Numbered from the stretch's first letter, positions 8,591 through 17,479 are shown. The stretch: 64,000 nt of DNA from JBCFBK01 sp038562555 (GCA_038562555.1 JBCFBK010000013.1:47841-111840), one strand, 5' to 3'. The notes: generated by a model not told the origin, from the letters alone. Numbers and translations are program-made.

Positions 8591-9970
8591 CTACTTCAGG
8601 ATCTTATCCTTTTCGACCCAAAACAACCTGGGGCGGTAAGTAGAAACGTCGCTGTGTTGTTTTACAAAGTCTTCATTATTTACGTTGTAACTGATCAGGA
8701 TCATCCCGTCCTTTTCAAACTGAGGATGAGCCATGGCGTTATAGGTCAGCAGTCCCGGAGTGTTCTGTTCCCGGGTGGTGTAGATCAGTTTTTTATTGTA
8801 CCACGGGCCTTGCGGGCTGTCGGCAATGAAGGTATAGATCGTTCCGGAGTTGAACCGTTTATCCTGTGTGAGCAACACATATTTATTGTCCAGTTTGAAC
8901 ACGTTAAACTGGGAAGACACCGGCACGGTTGCGAGCCCGGCCATTTTCACTGCGTCGGAAGCGTTGGGACTCCAGCCGGAACCATCGAAATACTCCCACT
9001 TCGTATAAAGCTGATCCATGGTAGTTCTGGCGACCAAAGCATCTGAGACCGTATTGATGCTGTTATCGACATCGACCTGGGCATAGATATACACGTAGTC
9101 GTTTTGCTTTAGCGCGGCCATCCCGTAATGGATATCGGTTGAGCCGGAGAAGGGAACCGAAACCGTTTTTCTGAGTTCGAGGCCAGGCAAATCGTATTCG
9201 AGGATATCGGTTTTTTCATACCGGAATCCCCACATTCCTGCTTCACCCTGATACATCAGCGTCTGAAAAATATACAGCTTATTCCCGTCAACAAAGCCAT
9301 GCCCCGGCCAGTACCACTTTTTACCTTCATCGGTCACTCCCGGAGGCACCGCGGCAGACGTGTTCCCGCCATTCGCTCCGTAAACGGCGCTTACCTTTCC
9401 CTTGTCATACAGAATATACGTATTGCGGAACATGTGATCCTGCATGGAACGAGCTCCGTTTGTCACCGGACCGATAAACGAATCGCCCATAAGGAAAACA
9501 GAGCGGCCGTCAGGCAGGGCGATGGAATACATGCCGTCGCCCCCGGTAACGCTTCCGCGGTCGGGGATCAACTGCCGGGCAAAAGCTTTGTCGTGTCCGT
9601 CAATTGTCACTTCTGTAGTGATCTTCCGTACGCTTTGCCCCTCTTTCATCAGGGAAACCGATACCGGTACAGCTTCATAGTATGGGATACGCGTAAGAAC
9701 AGCGCCGGTCTGATCGCGCTGAACCGTTACAATTTTATCTGACTTGCCTGTCGAAACCTGATAGGTGTCAAAATCAACCTTGTCGGTCAACAGCTCCCAT
9801 GAAAGAAATACCGAATCGGCATTCGATGTGTACGTAACCTTTAACAGGGGCCCGTTTGGATCATCCTCAAACGGATTCGGGTTCACGCCTGTGCCGTCAT
9901 CGTCGACGCACGACAGGAGTAAAGCCAGCGTTAGGCTCAGGAATGTCATCTGTTTTATCTTTGTATTCAT
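8591..9970 (-). CDS. Beta-propeller surface lipoprotein (DUF5005/DUF4185-like)
   Basis: 459 residues. The lipobox is LLLSC at about residues 17-21, followed by an acidic stretch (DDDGT) typical of surface-exported Bacteroidota lipoproteins. A fibronectin-like segment (about 40-130) precedes a propeller-like region with repeated strand motifs such as MYSIALPDGRSVFLMGDSF, WYWPGHGFVDGNKLYIF, DYVYIYAQV and NKYVLLTQD. Such five-bladed folds resemble GH43/DUF4185 proteins; no catalytic triad can be assigned by eye. It sits directly after SusD, where surface glycan-binding proteins or endo-enzymes usually are, so either role is possible. Confidence 0.65.
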   Translation of the reverse strand: MNTKIKQMTFLSLTLALLLSCVDDDGTGVNPNPFEDDPNGPLLKVTYTSNADSVFLSWELLTDKVDFDTYQVSTGKSDKIVTVQRDQTGAVLTRIPYYEAVPVSVSLMKEGQSVRKITTEVTIDGHDKAFARQLIPDRGSVTGGDGMYSIALPDGRSVFLMGDSFIGPVTNGARSMQDHMFRNTYILYDKGKVSAVYGANGGNTSAAVPPGVTDEGKKWYWPGHGFVDGNKLYIFQTLMYQGEAGMWGFRYEKTDILEYDLPGLELRKTVSVPFSGSTDIHYGMAALKQNDYVYIYAQVDVDNSINTVSDALVARTTMDQLYTKWEYFDGSGWSPNASDAVKMAGLATVPVSSQFNVFKLDNKYVLLTQDKRFNSGTIYTFIADSPQGPWYNKKLIYTTREQNTPGLLTYNAMAHPQFEKDGMILISYNVNNEDFVKQHSDVSTYRPRLFWVEKDKILK

Positions 9971-10041
9971 TAATTGTCTTTTAAAAATTTATGCCCGCCT
10001 GTGTAAAACGGCGGCAGGCGTTTAATCCATTGCCATCTTGA

Positions 10042-11568
10042 TCAGTTCCTTACCAGGTTTGGATTCAGCCGCTTTTCACGCAGCGGATAAGGGAACAACA
10101 AATCGTCTTCTTCGAACGGATGTCCCTCGGGATGCGAAGGCGCGTTGTAGCCCAACAAGCCGACCATATTCCGGGTGGTCACGTTGAATGCTTTTCTGGT
10201 CCGGACCATGTCGAACCAGGTTTGCCCTTCAAAGCAAATCTCCCAGAAACGTTCTTTCAATATATCATCGGCCGAAAGAAGGGCCGGTTTTGCCTCGTCC
10301 GGATTTGCGCGGTTCCTGACCTTAAACCAGGCATTAATGGCATCGGCATGGTTTGTGGTTCCGCCATCGATCTGCGCTCTTGCCTCGGCCAGGGTCAGCA
10401 GGAGATCGGCATAGGTGAGCAGCGGGTAATTCCGTCCCGACATGCCTGATTCAGCGCCGGCATCGTCCCAGAACTTGTAAATGTAAGGCCGGCCGAATTC
10501 GACAACCACATTGGGATCGGCCAGGGTTTCATGTTTGGTATAATAAAAGCCTTTCTCTTCGATCCGCTTGTCGCCTGCAGTATACGAGTTGTAAAAAGCC
10601 GGGGCCGGAGCCAGTGCTCCGCCATTGGAACCGGCCGAAGAGATGGGTTGTGCAGGCTCCGGATAAGGCAATAAGTTAAAATGGACGGGAGAGCCGGCAT
10701 ATTGCCGTTCACGCTGGATCATCCAGATATACTCACCCGAATTTTCATTGGCCGGGTTCCGCAGAGCGGCATAATTGTCGAAGAGATAAAACTGGGCGCC
10801 GGCCACCACCGCCGCAGCCTGCTCGTAAGCCTTTTGGTAATATGTCGTTCCTTTTTGCAACGGATAACCCGCCATGGTCAGGTAAACTTTGGCAAGCATC
10901 GCCTTAACAGCCCCTTTCGCAACACGTCCTTCGACGCTTGTCCAGGAATGATTAACCATGAGTGAATCGGCCGAACGGAGGTCCTTTTCAATTCGCGTAT
11001 ACACCTCGTCAATTGACGACAGGGCGATTTGCGTGTCGGACAGATTTTTAGTTGAAGAAAGCTTTAGCGGCAGCTCTCCAAAAAGCCTGACCAGGTTAAA
11101 ATAGCTGTAGGCCCTGAAAAAGTAAACCTCTCCCCAACGGACATTCTTTGCACTCTCGCTCATCAGGCCCGGGCTTAGATTTTGCAGTCCTTCAAGAATG
11201 CTGTTACAGTTTTCAATGGTCTTGTAGTTGGTTTCCCAGATTTTTTCCACATAGGAATTATCTTCCTTGATACTCAGATTAATGGCCTGATTGAGAAAGG
11301 TATTGGCTGAGGAATAGGGCCGGTCGCCATACCCGTGCAGATATTCCAGAAACAGGTAGTTTTGGGTCCCGGGACCTATATCTCCGTCGAAACAATTGTC
11401 CAGAAAGGTGTAGAGCCCGTTAACCGCCGCGTTTACCTGGGCTTCGGACTGAAAATAAAAATCGGGCGACAGAAATGTCTTGGGTTCTTCTTCAAGAAAC
11501 GCATCGCATGAGGCACAAACCATCAGTATGGAAAGCACCCGGCTTATACTTAAAAGATGTCTCTTCAT
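10042..11568 (-). CDS. SusD/RagB-family glycan-binding lipoprotein
   Basis: 508 residues with lipoprotein signal MVCASC (Cys about 21) and SusD hallmarks: FLEEEPKTFLSPDFYFQSEAQ near the N-terminus, tetratricopeptide-like helices, RFWEICFEGQTWFDMVRTRK, and a C-terminus ending in FPYPLREKRLNPNLVRN. SusD proteins form the lid of the SusC outer-membrane channel and bind the oligosaccharide. It starts 11 bp after the susC stop, so the two are translated together. Mannose-rich glycan as ligand is inferred from the GH38 and GH92 genes downstream. Confidence 0.95.
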   Translation of the reverse strand: MKRHLLSISRVLSILMVCASCDAFLEEEPKTFLSPDFYFQSEAQVNAAVNGLYTFLDNCFDGDIGPGTQNYLFLEYLHGYGDRPYSSANTFLNQAINLSIKEDNSYVEKIWETNYKTIENCNSILEGLQNLSPGLMSESAKNVRWGEVYFFRAYSYFNLVRLFGELPLKLSSTKNLSDTQIALSSIDEVYTRIEKDLRSADSLMVNHSWTSVEGRVAKGAVKAMLAKVYLTMAGYPLQKGTTYYQKAYEQAAAVVAGAQFYLFDNYAALRNPANENSGEYIWMIQRERQYAGSPVHFNLLPYPEPAQPISSAGSNGGALAPAPAFYNSYTAGDKRIEEKGFYYTKHETLADPNVVVEFGRPYIYKFWDDAGAESGMSGRNYPLLTYADLLLTLAEARAQIDGGTTNHADAINAWFKVRNRANPDEAKPALLSADDILKERFWEICFEGQTWFDMVRTRKAFNVTTRNMVGLLGYNAPSHPEGHPFEEDDLLFPYPLREKRLNPNLVRN

Positions 11569-11579
11569 CGTCGTTCAGA

Positions 11580-14500
11580 TTAAAATGTAACATTGATACT
11601 GGCTGAAACCGTTGTTGGCCGGGGATAAGAATAAAATTCAATGCCTTGTCCGGTATCGGTTGAAAAAGCGCCTAATTCCGGATCAAATCCGGGGAAGCTG
11701 GTAAATACATGCAGGTTTTCGACATTTACGCCCAATGTGAGCCCCTTCACGACTTTGAGCCTGCTCAGCAGCTTTGGATCAAATTCATAGCTGAGCGAAA
11801 CGTTCCTGATCCGAAGGAAATCGCCGTCGTATAACATCCGGGAGTCCTTCTCGTTTTCTCCGAAATTCACGTCAGAAGGAAGGCGCAACGCAGCAACCAT
11901 AGAGTTTGGATTTTCGGGCGTCCAGGCGTCGAGCACCGAAGTCCGGTTATTGCCGTAGATCTGCCTGTTTTCAAGCATGGTTGAGGTAATGCCCAGAATT
12001 TTCGCCCCGTAATTATAGTTCAGGTCGACCATGAGCGAAAAGCCTTTGTAACGGAAGGTATTCACCATGTTTACATCGCCTTTGGGCAAGCCGTTACCCA
12101 TAATCTGGCGGTCGTTGTCGTTAATGACCCCATCGCCGTCGACGTCCTCATACTTCAGGTCGCCCGGCTTCTTGCCGTAAACGGCGGCCTCTGCAATTTC
12201 GTCAAGGCCCCATGTGCCAAGGCGTTTAAATACGAAATAAGAAGCCCACTCCTCGCCTTCGCGGGCAATTGTCCCGTTGCCGGTATCGATCGTCTCTCCG
12301 CCAATGTCTTCAACGACCAGTTTGTTGGTTGAAAATATCAGGTCGGTCGACCAGTTAAAGTCCCTTGTCACGACGTTCCTGGTTGAAAGAGTCAGTTCAA
12401 AACCTTTGTTCCTGATTTCACCCAGATTGGTCCAGGTATTCGAATATCCGGTTGTGAAGGGCACCTGTTTCGAGAACAACAGGTCTTTGGTGGCCTTATT
12501 GTAGTAATCCATAATGAATTCAACACGGTTTTTGAAAAGGCCCAGTTCCAGACCGATATTCACCTGCCGGGAGCTTTCCCATTTCAGGTCTTCATTACCC
12601 AGATTACCCAGAACTACATATGGCTGAAGAACTTTATTGAATATCAGTGAGTTATTACTGTACGATGAAATTGTCCGATAATTGGGAATTGAAGCATTGC
12701 CCACGGCCCCATAGCTTAACCGCAACTTCAGGTTGCTTACGATATCCCCGACCGGCACAAAGAAATTTTCTTCTGAAATACGCCAGGCAGCGGAAGCGGA
12801 AGGGAAATAGCCGTACTTGTTATTCGCGCCGAAATTGGATGCCCCGTCAGCCCTGATCGTCAGGCCCAACAGGTACTTGTCGTTAAAATTCTGATTCATC
12901 CTGAAGTAGTACGAGTTCATCGTATTCTGATTCATGCCCGACGATGGCTTATGATAAACCGTCCCGGCACCTAAGTTATAATATTCGAAGTAATCGTCGA
13001 AATAATCTTCAGATCCGCCGGCAGCGCTTTCGGCTCGGTAGTAATACCAACTGGCTCCCAAAACGAAAGTGGAATGCAACCGGTTATTGAAAAAGCTGTT
13101 GGTGTAGGTGAAATAGTCTTCATTCGACCATCTTCTTCCTATTTCATTATAGATATCGGCATAACCGTTATTGTTCTCGCTCACATCCAGCAAGCCGGCT
13201 TTGGCATAGGTGATGTTCCGCTTATTTGCCGTCTGCATGTCACCCTTGGCTGTGAACTGCAAATTCTTACTGAGCTTAACGGTAGCAATCAAATTGAAGA
13301 CCGTGAAGTTTTCATCCCAGATATTCTTCTGGTCCTGCAGCAGGCGGATGGGGTTTTCGGCCGACTCTCCCAGCGGATAGTCGTTTTTCCGGCCCCAGGT
13401 ACCGTCTTCATACTGAACAGGAACAATGGAGGGCATTTCGATCATATTCCGGATGGGGCCTTGTCCGAAGCCTCCCTCCATGTCGTTTCGTTTGTGAAAG
13501 CCGGTCGTAACCACGGCCTGCAGGTTCAGCCATTCGTTGATATCACTCTTCATGTTCAGGGTTCCGGAAAGACGTTTCGAATAGGTATATTTTACCAAGC
13601 CGTCAAAATCCTGATACGCGACACTGGCATAAAAAGCATTTTTATCGTTTCCTGAAGAGAAAGAAAGCGTGTGGTCCTGGGTCAAGGCATTTTGGGTAAG
13701 GGCATCCTGCCAATCGGTATCGTATTTTGGCGAAGCAATCAGATACCCGTGTTCATCTCTTGAATAATTTCCGGAGGCATCTTTCGCGTAGTAGAACAGA
13801 TTTTCCATCGGGCTCTCCAGGTGAGGCATGACTTTGCCGCTGTATGCATAGGCCCGTTTTTGGACTTCAATAAATTCATCCGCATCCAGCACATCGATTT
13901 TCCGGTTCAGGTAACCAACGCCGACCTTCCCGTTATAACTTACCGTTCCGCTGCCCTTTTTACCGCTTTTGGTCGTGATGATCACCACGCCGTTCGAGCC
14001 TTTTGCGCCGTACATCGCCGTCGCGGCGGCGTCTTTCAGAACATCGATCGATTCGATGTTCGCAGCATTGATAATCTGCGGATCGACCCCGACCACGCCG
14101 TCAAGAACATAAATGGGGTTGCTGTCGGCATTGATCGATCCCATTCCCCTGATCCTTAAAGAAGAAGCCCCGCCGGGCTTTCCTGAAAAAGAGACATTCC
14201 GTACCCCCGCCACTTTTCCTGCAATGTTTTCCATGATATTGAACGCGGTAGTGCGGTCGGTCAGATCCTCACTTTTTACCGAGCTGACAGAGGAACTAAG
14301 TTCCCTTTTTGTCATGGTACCATATCCCACGGCTACGACTTCCCCGATTCCGATGGCATCTTCCTCCATCTCGATATCGATAACCGCTTTGCCGGCCACC
14401 GGAACTTCCTGTGTCTTCATTCCCACAAAGGAGAATACCAGCGAAGCGGAAGGGGAAACCTTTACAAGCGTATATTCTCCGTTGACGTCGGTGACCGTAC

Positions 14501-14978
14501 CTTGTGTGGCAGACTTCACGATAACCGTAACACCCGGCAATGGTTCGCCTTTACTATCGGTCACTTTACCCCTGACGGCCTGTTGTTGCTGGTTACTGAC
14601 TGCCGGCCGTTCACCGGTTTGCCTGATCAGGATGATCCGGTCCTTGATCTGATAGGAGATCGTCGTTCCGGAAAATAAGCCGTTTAAAACGTCAGTCAGC
14701 GGCTTGTCCAGGCTCTCGACCGATGTCCGCCGCGAAAGCTCGCTCAGGTCGCTGTCGTAAAAAAAACGATAATGCGTTTGTTTTTCAATTTGTTCAAATA
14801 CCTGAAGAATGGTGACGTTGTCCATTTTCAGGTTCAGCTTCGCGGTCTGGGAAAAGGTGCCGGCGGAAACCTGCAACAAGCCCACCAGAAGCATAAATGC
14901 TGTGACTCTGGCCATAAGTAAAAGTTTTTTGACAGAACGAAAAGCATGCTTTTCATCCTCCATTCCATTTTTTTTCAT
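11580..14978 (-). CDS. SusC/RagA-family TonB-dependent transporter with STN domain
   Basis: 1132 residues. Order: signal helix (about 20-42), STN domain (about 48-115, which contacts FecR in the periplasm), carboxypeptidase-like regulatory domain from VRGKVTDSKGEPLPGVTV (about 138-210), plug with SSLRIRGMGSINADSNPIYVLDG and KDAAATAMYGAKGSNGVVII, then the outer-membrane barrel to a terminal beta strand ending TVSASINVTF. The STN domain together with upstream sigma/FecR genes indicates trans-envelope signalling: substrate binding would release the sigma factor. It is followed by susD at 11 bp. A conserved hairpin lies in the gap before it (15044-15075). Confidence 0.96.
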   Translation of the reverse strand: MKKNGMEDEKHAFRSVKKLLLMARVTAFMLLVGLLQVSAGTFSQTAKLNLKMDNVTILQVFEQIEKQTHYRFFYDSDLSELSRRTSVESLDKPLTDVLNGLFSGTTISYQIKDRIILIRQTGERPAVSNQQQQAVRGKVTDSKGEPLPGVTVIVKSATQGTVTDVNGEYTLVKVSPSASLVFSFVGMKTQEVPVAGKAVIDIEMEEDAIGIGEVVAVGYGTMTKRELSSSVSSVKSEDLTDRTTAFNIMENIAGKVAGVRNVSFSGKPGGASSLRIRGMGSINADSNPIYVLDGVVGVDPQIINAANIESIDVLKDAAATAMYGAKGSNGVVIITTKSGKKGSGTVSYNGKVGVGYLNRKIDVLDADEFIEVQKRAYAYSGKVMPHLESPMENLFYYAKDASGNYSRDEHGYLIASPKYDTDWQDALTQNALTQDHTLSFSSGNDKNAFYASVAYQDFDGLVKYTYSKRLSGTLNMKSDINEWLNLQAVVTTGFHKRNDMEGGFGQGPIRNMIEMPSIVPVQYEDGTWGRKNDYPLGESAENPIRLLQDQKNIWDENFTVFNLIATVKLSKNLQFTAKGDMQTANKRNITYAKAGLLDVSENNNGYADIYNEIGRRWSNEDYFTYTNSFFNNRLHSTFVLGASWYYYRAESAAGGSEDYFDDYFEYYNLGAGTVYHKPSSGMNQNTMNSYYFRMNQNFNDKYLLGLTIRADGASNFGANNKYGYFPSASAAWRISEENFFVPVGDIVSNLKLRLSYGAVGNASIPNYRTISSYSNNSLIFNKVLQPYVVLGNLGNEDLKWESSRQVNIGLELGLFKNRVEFIMDYYNKATKDLLFSKQVPFTTGYSNTWTNLGEIRNKGFELTLSTRNVVTRDFNWSTDLIFSTNKLVVEDIGGETIDTGNGTIAREGEEWASYFVFKRLGTWGLDEIAEAAVYGKKPGDLKYEDVDGDGVINDNDRQIMGNGLPKGDVNMVNTFRYKGFSLMVDLNYNYGAKILGITSTMLENRQIYGNNRTSVLDAWTPENPNSMVAALRLPSDVNFGENEKDSRMLYDGDFLRIRNVSLSYEFDPKLLSRLKVVKGLTLGVNVENLHVFTSFPGFDPELGAFSTDTGQGIEFYSYPRPTTVSASINVTF

Positions 14979-15004
14979 ACATTTGATTTGTTTTGTTTAC
15001 ACTG

Positions 15005-15021
15005 ATAGCCCTGCCGGCTAT
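15005..15021 (-). other. Second small hairpin in the fecR-susC gap
   Basis: Stem ATAGCC (15005-15010) with GGCTAT (15016-15021), loop of 5, between the larger hairpin at 15044-15075 and the susC start. No T-run follows, so it is not a terminator. The equivalent position in the second locus (60557-60571) also holds a short hairpin, there followed by T's. Confidence 0.45.
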
Positions 15022-15043
15022 TTGTTGAAAATTAAATGTTTAC

Positions 15044-15075
15044 AAAGCGGAGAATGGTGGTACATTTTCCGCTTT
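15044..15075 (-). promoter_or_regulatory. Conserved hairpin between fecR and susC (locus 1)
   Basis: Perfect 8-bp stem AAAGCGGA (15044-15051) with TCCGCTTT (15068-15075). On the gene strand the 16-nt loop reads AAATGTACCACCATTC. The second locus has an 8-bp stem of different sequence (AACCGGTA/TACCGGTT) around loop AATGTAGCAGCATC, so stem pairing is kept while sequence changes and the loop core AATGTA(C/G)CA(C/G)CAT is fixed. It lies 66 nt before the susC start. It could be an RNA leader element or a palindromic operator/promoter site for the ECF sigma factor. Confidence 0.7.
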
Positions 15076-15095
15076 TCTTTTTTGTTACATCGTTC

Positions 15096-16199
15096 TTATC
15101 TTTTAGTTAAATATAAATAGAGCTTATTTTTCTCCACATCATAGCCAATCGGATCGACCGAGGTCTGCCTGATGGCTTCGATGAAGTTGTAAAGGTTGTC
15201 GTCGACGCTGAAACTTCCGCTGTAGCGTTTGCTTTTCAGTTGTTCGTCACCGAAAACGATTTCCATGTTATAGATCCGTGCCGCTTTTCTGGCCAGGCTT
15301 TCGAGCGTTTCATCCCTGAAGGTGTAAACCCCCTTCAGCCAATAATCGTAGAAGCCGGCATCGACTACGCCTTCGGTAATCGACCGGGCTGTCTTATTGT
15401 ATGAAAGGCTTTGTCCGGGCTTCATTTCAACCGACTGGTATTGGTCTCCCTTCTGAATATCGAACATCACTTTTCCGGAAATCAGATCTGCTTTTATGAC
15501 CGGATCTTCAGGATAAGCCATCACCGAAAACTTCGTACCCAACACGCGGATGCGGTTTTTTCCGAACCTGACAATAAAGGGCTTTGAACGGTGGTAGACA
15601 ACTTCAAAATAGGCTTCACCGCTTAGTTCCACCTCACGCAGGTCACCCTGAAAATCTCCCGGGTAACTGAGCGTTGACTGATTCGACAGCCAGACTTTGG
15701 AGCTGTCGGGCAGGACGATCGAAGTACGGCTTCCGCGCGGAACAAAAATCTCGTTCCGGGCGGTTATTCTTTCCGGCTGGTGACCGGCAATCATACGGAT
15801 CAGGACGGCAGTTCCGGCCAGCAAAAATAAAATCGCGGAAATCCGCAATGTATAATAGACCAGGTGCTGAAGCCTGCCTTTCCTTTCATACGTGACTAAT
15901 TTGTCTTTTAATGGTCGTATGGAACTCGTAGTTTGCTGAAAATTATCGCCATAGCCCTGGGCGTTGTGATGCAACATGCTCGTTTCATCACGGGTAATGC
16001 GTTCAGTGACGCGACGGTAAATGCCTGATGTATCGTGTTCTCCGGGAGGATTATAGTTCCAGACCTCGCGGAGGCGGCTGAAAATCCCCCGGTTAAGCCC
16101 GTCGGAAGAAAGCCATCGGTCAACAGCATCCTCCCCCTTTTCGGTGGACTCACCAGCCAGTTTCCCGGTAATCTGTTTCCAGATAGATTCGTTGCTCAT
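15096..16199 (-). CDS. FecR-family anti-sigma factor, with an element-derived linker
   Basis: 367 residues. N-terminal cytoplasmic anti-sigma domain (about 1-70), a linker, one transmembrane helix (about 118-138, ISAILFLLAGTAVLIRMI), periplasmic FecR domain (about 145-250, with FVPRGSRTSIVLPDSSKVWL and LSGEAYFEV), and a C-terminal STN-like domain (DUF4974 type). It holds the sigma factor inactive until the SusC STN domain signals. Unusual: linker residues about 71-107, including ETSMLHHNAQGYGDN and SSIRPLKDKL, are encoded by copy B of the repeated leader element; copy C precedes the start codon. The frame is intact, so the insert is tolerated. Confidence 0.93.
   Translation of the reverse strand: MSNESIWKQITGKLAGESTEKGEDAVDRWLSSDGLNRGIFSRLREVWNYNPPGEHDTSGIYRRVTERITRDETSMLHHNAQGYGDNFQQTTSSIRPLKDKLVTYERKGRLQHLVYYTLRISAILFLLAGTAVLIRMIAGHQPERITARNEIFVPRGSRTSIVLPDSSKVWLSNQSTLSYPGDFQGDLREVELSGEAYFEVVYHRSKPFIVRFGKNRIRVLGTKFSVMAYPEDPVIKADLISGKVMFDIQKGDQYQSVEMKPGQSLSYNKTARSITEGVVDAGFYDYWLKGVYTFRDETLESLARKAARIYNMEIVFGDEQLKSKRYSGSFSVDDNLYNFIEAIRQTSVDPIGYDVEKNKLYLYLTKR
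15888..15988 (-). repeat. Leader element copy B, inside fecR
   Basis: On the minus strand: ATGAAACGAGCATG (15988-15975), a variable centre, CGAGTTCCAT (15928-15919), CGACCATTAAAA, then a tail ending ACGTATGA (to about 15888), which matches the stretch before the start codons at copies A and C. Here it is within the coding frame of fecR. Its first 38 bp align without gaps to copy C with about three quarters of bases identical. The ATG at its end is out of frame with fecR and opens nothing convincing. Confidence 0.75.
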
Positions 16200-16257
16200 A
16201 CGCTAATAATTTGTTTTTATATATCCCCGGGCATTGCAGAGCAGCATGCTCGTTTCA
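16200..16257 (-). repeat. Leader element copy C, before fecR
   Basis: On the minus strand it begins TGAAACGAGCATG (16257-16245), continues like copy B (centre GCCCGGGGATAT against GCCCAGGGCTAT), and then passes directly to ATAAAAACAAATTATTAGCGT before the fecR ATG. The second arm is missing, as if about 35 bp were deleted relative to copy B. Having B and C within 300 bp suggests local duplication or two insertions. Confidence 0.65.
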
Positions 16258-16360
16258 GGTCTGCATTCTTTTGATACCCCTAATACAAACCGGAAAGAGA
16301 AATCCCCTAAAGGGAGATGAAAAAAAGTGGGTGGCAGGGCCTTTTCACCTTCCTACCTTG

Positions 16361-16996
16361 TTATCTTGTAACCTTTTCACCGGTTTCAAGGCTAACCTGG
16401 AACAATTGCAGAAGCAGCATGACGTCGCCCTCATCGCCGTTCGCATGAAGGTATTGCCGTATCACTTCGCCTATTTTTTGAACAGCGATGGTAAGCTGAT
16501 GATCAATGGTTTTCACTGAAATCTCCAGTAACGCGGCGATTTCCCTGTATTTCATCTGCTCCACCTTGGCCATCCGGTATATCAGCTTGCAGCGGGGCGG
16601 GAGCGCTTCAATGGCAGCTTCGATGATCGCTTTCAGTTCTTTATTGATCAGCTCGCTTTCGGGACACAGGTCGGTGCCCAGATCTACATCGATATCGTCG
16701 AGCGATACTACCTTTTTCCGCCTAAGCTCGTCCAGGTAATTCAGGCTCGTATTATATGTCGCTTTAAAAAGATAAGCTTTGATGGTCGTGTGGTTCTCCA
16801 GCGAGGAGCGGTGGAGCCAAATCTTGTAAAAAACATCCGAAACGGCCTCCTCTGCGAGAAATTTATCCTTCAGTAACGATTTGGCGAAACGGAACAACCG
16901 GTCAGCGTATAAGTCGAAAAGCTGCTTAAAAGCCTCTCCATCATCATCGCGGGCGATCCGAAGCAATAAGTTTTTAATAAACAGGTTATTATCCAT
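16361..16996 (-). CDS. ECF RNA polymerase sigma factor of the mannan locus
   Basis: About 211 residues from ATG 16996, which is preceded by AAAAAGGA; an in-frame ATG at 17029 would add 11 residues of no family likeness. Region 2 is at about 15-85 (FDLYADRLFRFAKSLL, AEEAVSDVFYKIW) and region 4 at about 130-185 (LPPRCKLIYRMAKVEQMKYREIAALLEISVKTIDHQL). There is no region 1.1 or 3, as in ECF factors. It pairs with fecR 161 bp downstream and should drive transcription of the SusC/SusD locus when released. Confidence 0.94.
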   Translation of the reverse strand: MDNNLFIKNLLLRIARDDDGEAFKQLFDLYADRLFRFAKSLLKDKFLAEEAVSDVFYKIWLHRSSLENHTTIKAYLFKATYNTSLNYLDELRRKKVVSLDDIDVDLGTDLCPESELINKELKAIIEAAIEALPPRCKLIYRMAKVEQMKYREIAALLEISVKTIDHQLTIAVQKIGEVIRQYLHANGDEGDVMLLLQLFQVSLETGEKVTR

Positions 16997-17182
16997 TCCT
17001 TTTTCATCCTCCGTGAAGAATATGAACATCCTGAAAGCGGAGGATGCGGTAAATCATAACCCTCCCTTCTTTTCACTTTATTTCTGCATTTTCACCACGA
17101 AATTATAACTATTTTCCGGAAGCGGTAATTTTCACTAAAAATTCACTTACAGGTATGGGGAGGGGTAGTAAGCGAGTACGCG

Positions 17183-17275
17183 TGGAAGGGAGATTATGCA
17201 TACGCCTGGCCCGTACCGGCGTCGGAGATCGAGATCAATCCAAACCTGAACCAGAATACCGGCTGGATCAATTAA
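17183..17275 (+). pseudogene. Orphan 3' end of a lost susD gene
   Basis: The plus-strand frame ending at TAA 17273-17275 reads WKGDYAYAWPVPASEIEI then NPNLNQNTGWIN. This is the typical SusD C-terminus (hydrophobic-P-hydrophobic-P, then NPNL.QN.G[WY]); compare the two intact SusD proteins here, ending LNPNLVRN and NENLVQNPGY. Upstream the frame runs only to a stop at 17126 without further SusD likeness or a start codon, so about 97 percent of the gene is gone. It still has a terminator 15 bp downstream. It marks a deletion or replacement edge between the mannan locus and tRNA-Gly. Confidence 0.75.
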
Positions 17276-17284
17276 GATGAAGTG

Positions 17285-17324
17285 AAAAAAGGGCTGTATC
17301 GTTGTTACAATACAGCCCTTTTTT
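17285..17324. terminator. Bidirectional terminator between the susD relic and tRNA-Gly
   Basis: Stem GGGCTGTAT (17291-17299) with ATACAGCCC (17310-17318), A-run before and T-run after, so it works on both strands. On the plus strand it would have ended the lost susD gene; on the minus strand it ends tRNA-Gly, whose 3' end is 12 nt away. Confidence 0.85.
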
Positions 17325-17330
17325 GATGTG

Positions 17331-17402
17331 AGCGGGAAATGGGGATCGAACCCACGACCCTTAGCTTGGGAAGCTAATGCTCTACCACTGAGCTACTCCC
17401 GC
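17331..17402 (-). tRNA. tRNA-Gly (anticodon CCC)
   Basis: Full cloverleaf on the minus strand: acceptor GCGGGAG with TTCCCGC, D arm GCTC/GAGC, anticodon stem TTAGC/GCTAA with loop TTCCCAA (anticodon CCC), T arm GTGGG-TTCGATC-CCCAT, discriminator U, no encoded CCA. A TACATTTG box (-7 type) lies about 80 bp upstream at 17487-17480. The adjacent susD relic fits the habit of tRNA 3' flanks being recombination sites. Confidence 0.95.
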
Positions 17403-17479
17403 CTAAAATCCGGAATAATTATTCCTAATCCGCTTCTTCCGGCCACTACGGCACGAACGGGCATTTGGAATTTCAAAGG

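Noticed and set aside
15908..16153. 81-codon frame within fecR ending in the repeat element
   Set aside because: Alternative frame of fecR; only its last part follows the repeat, and no start signal or conserved protein is visible.
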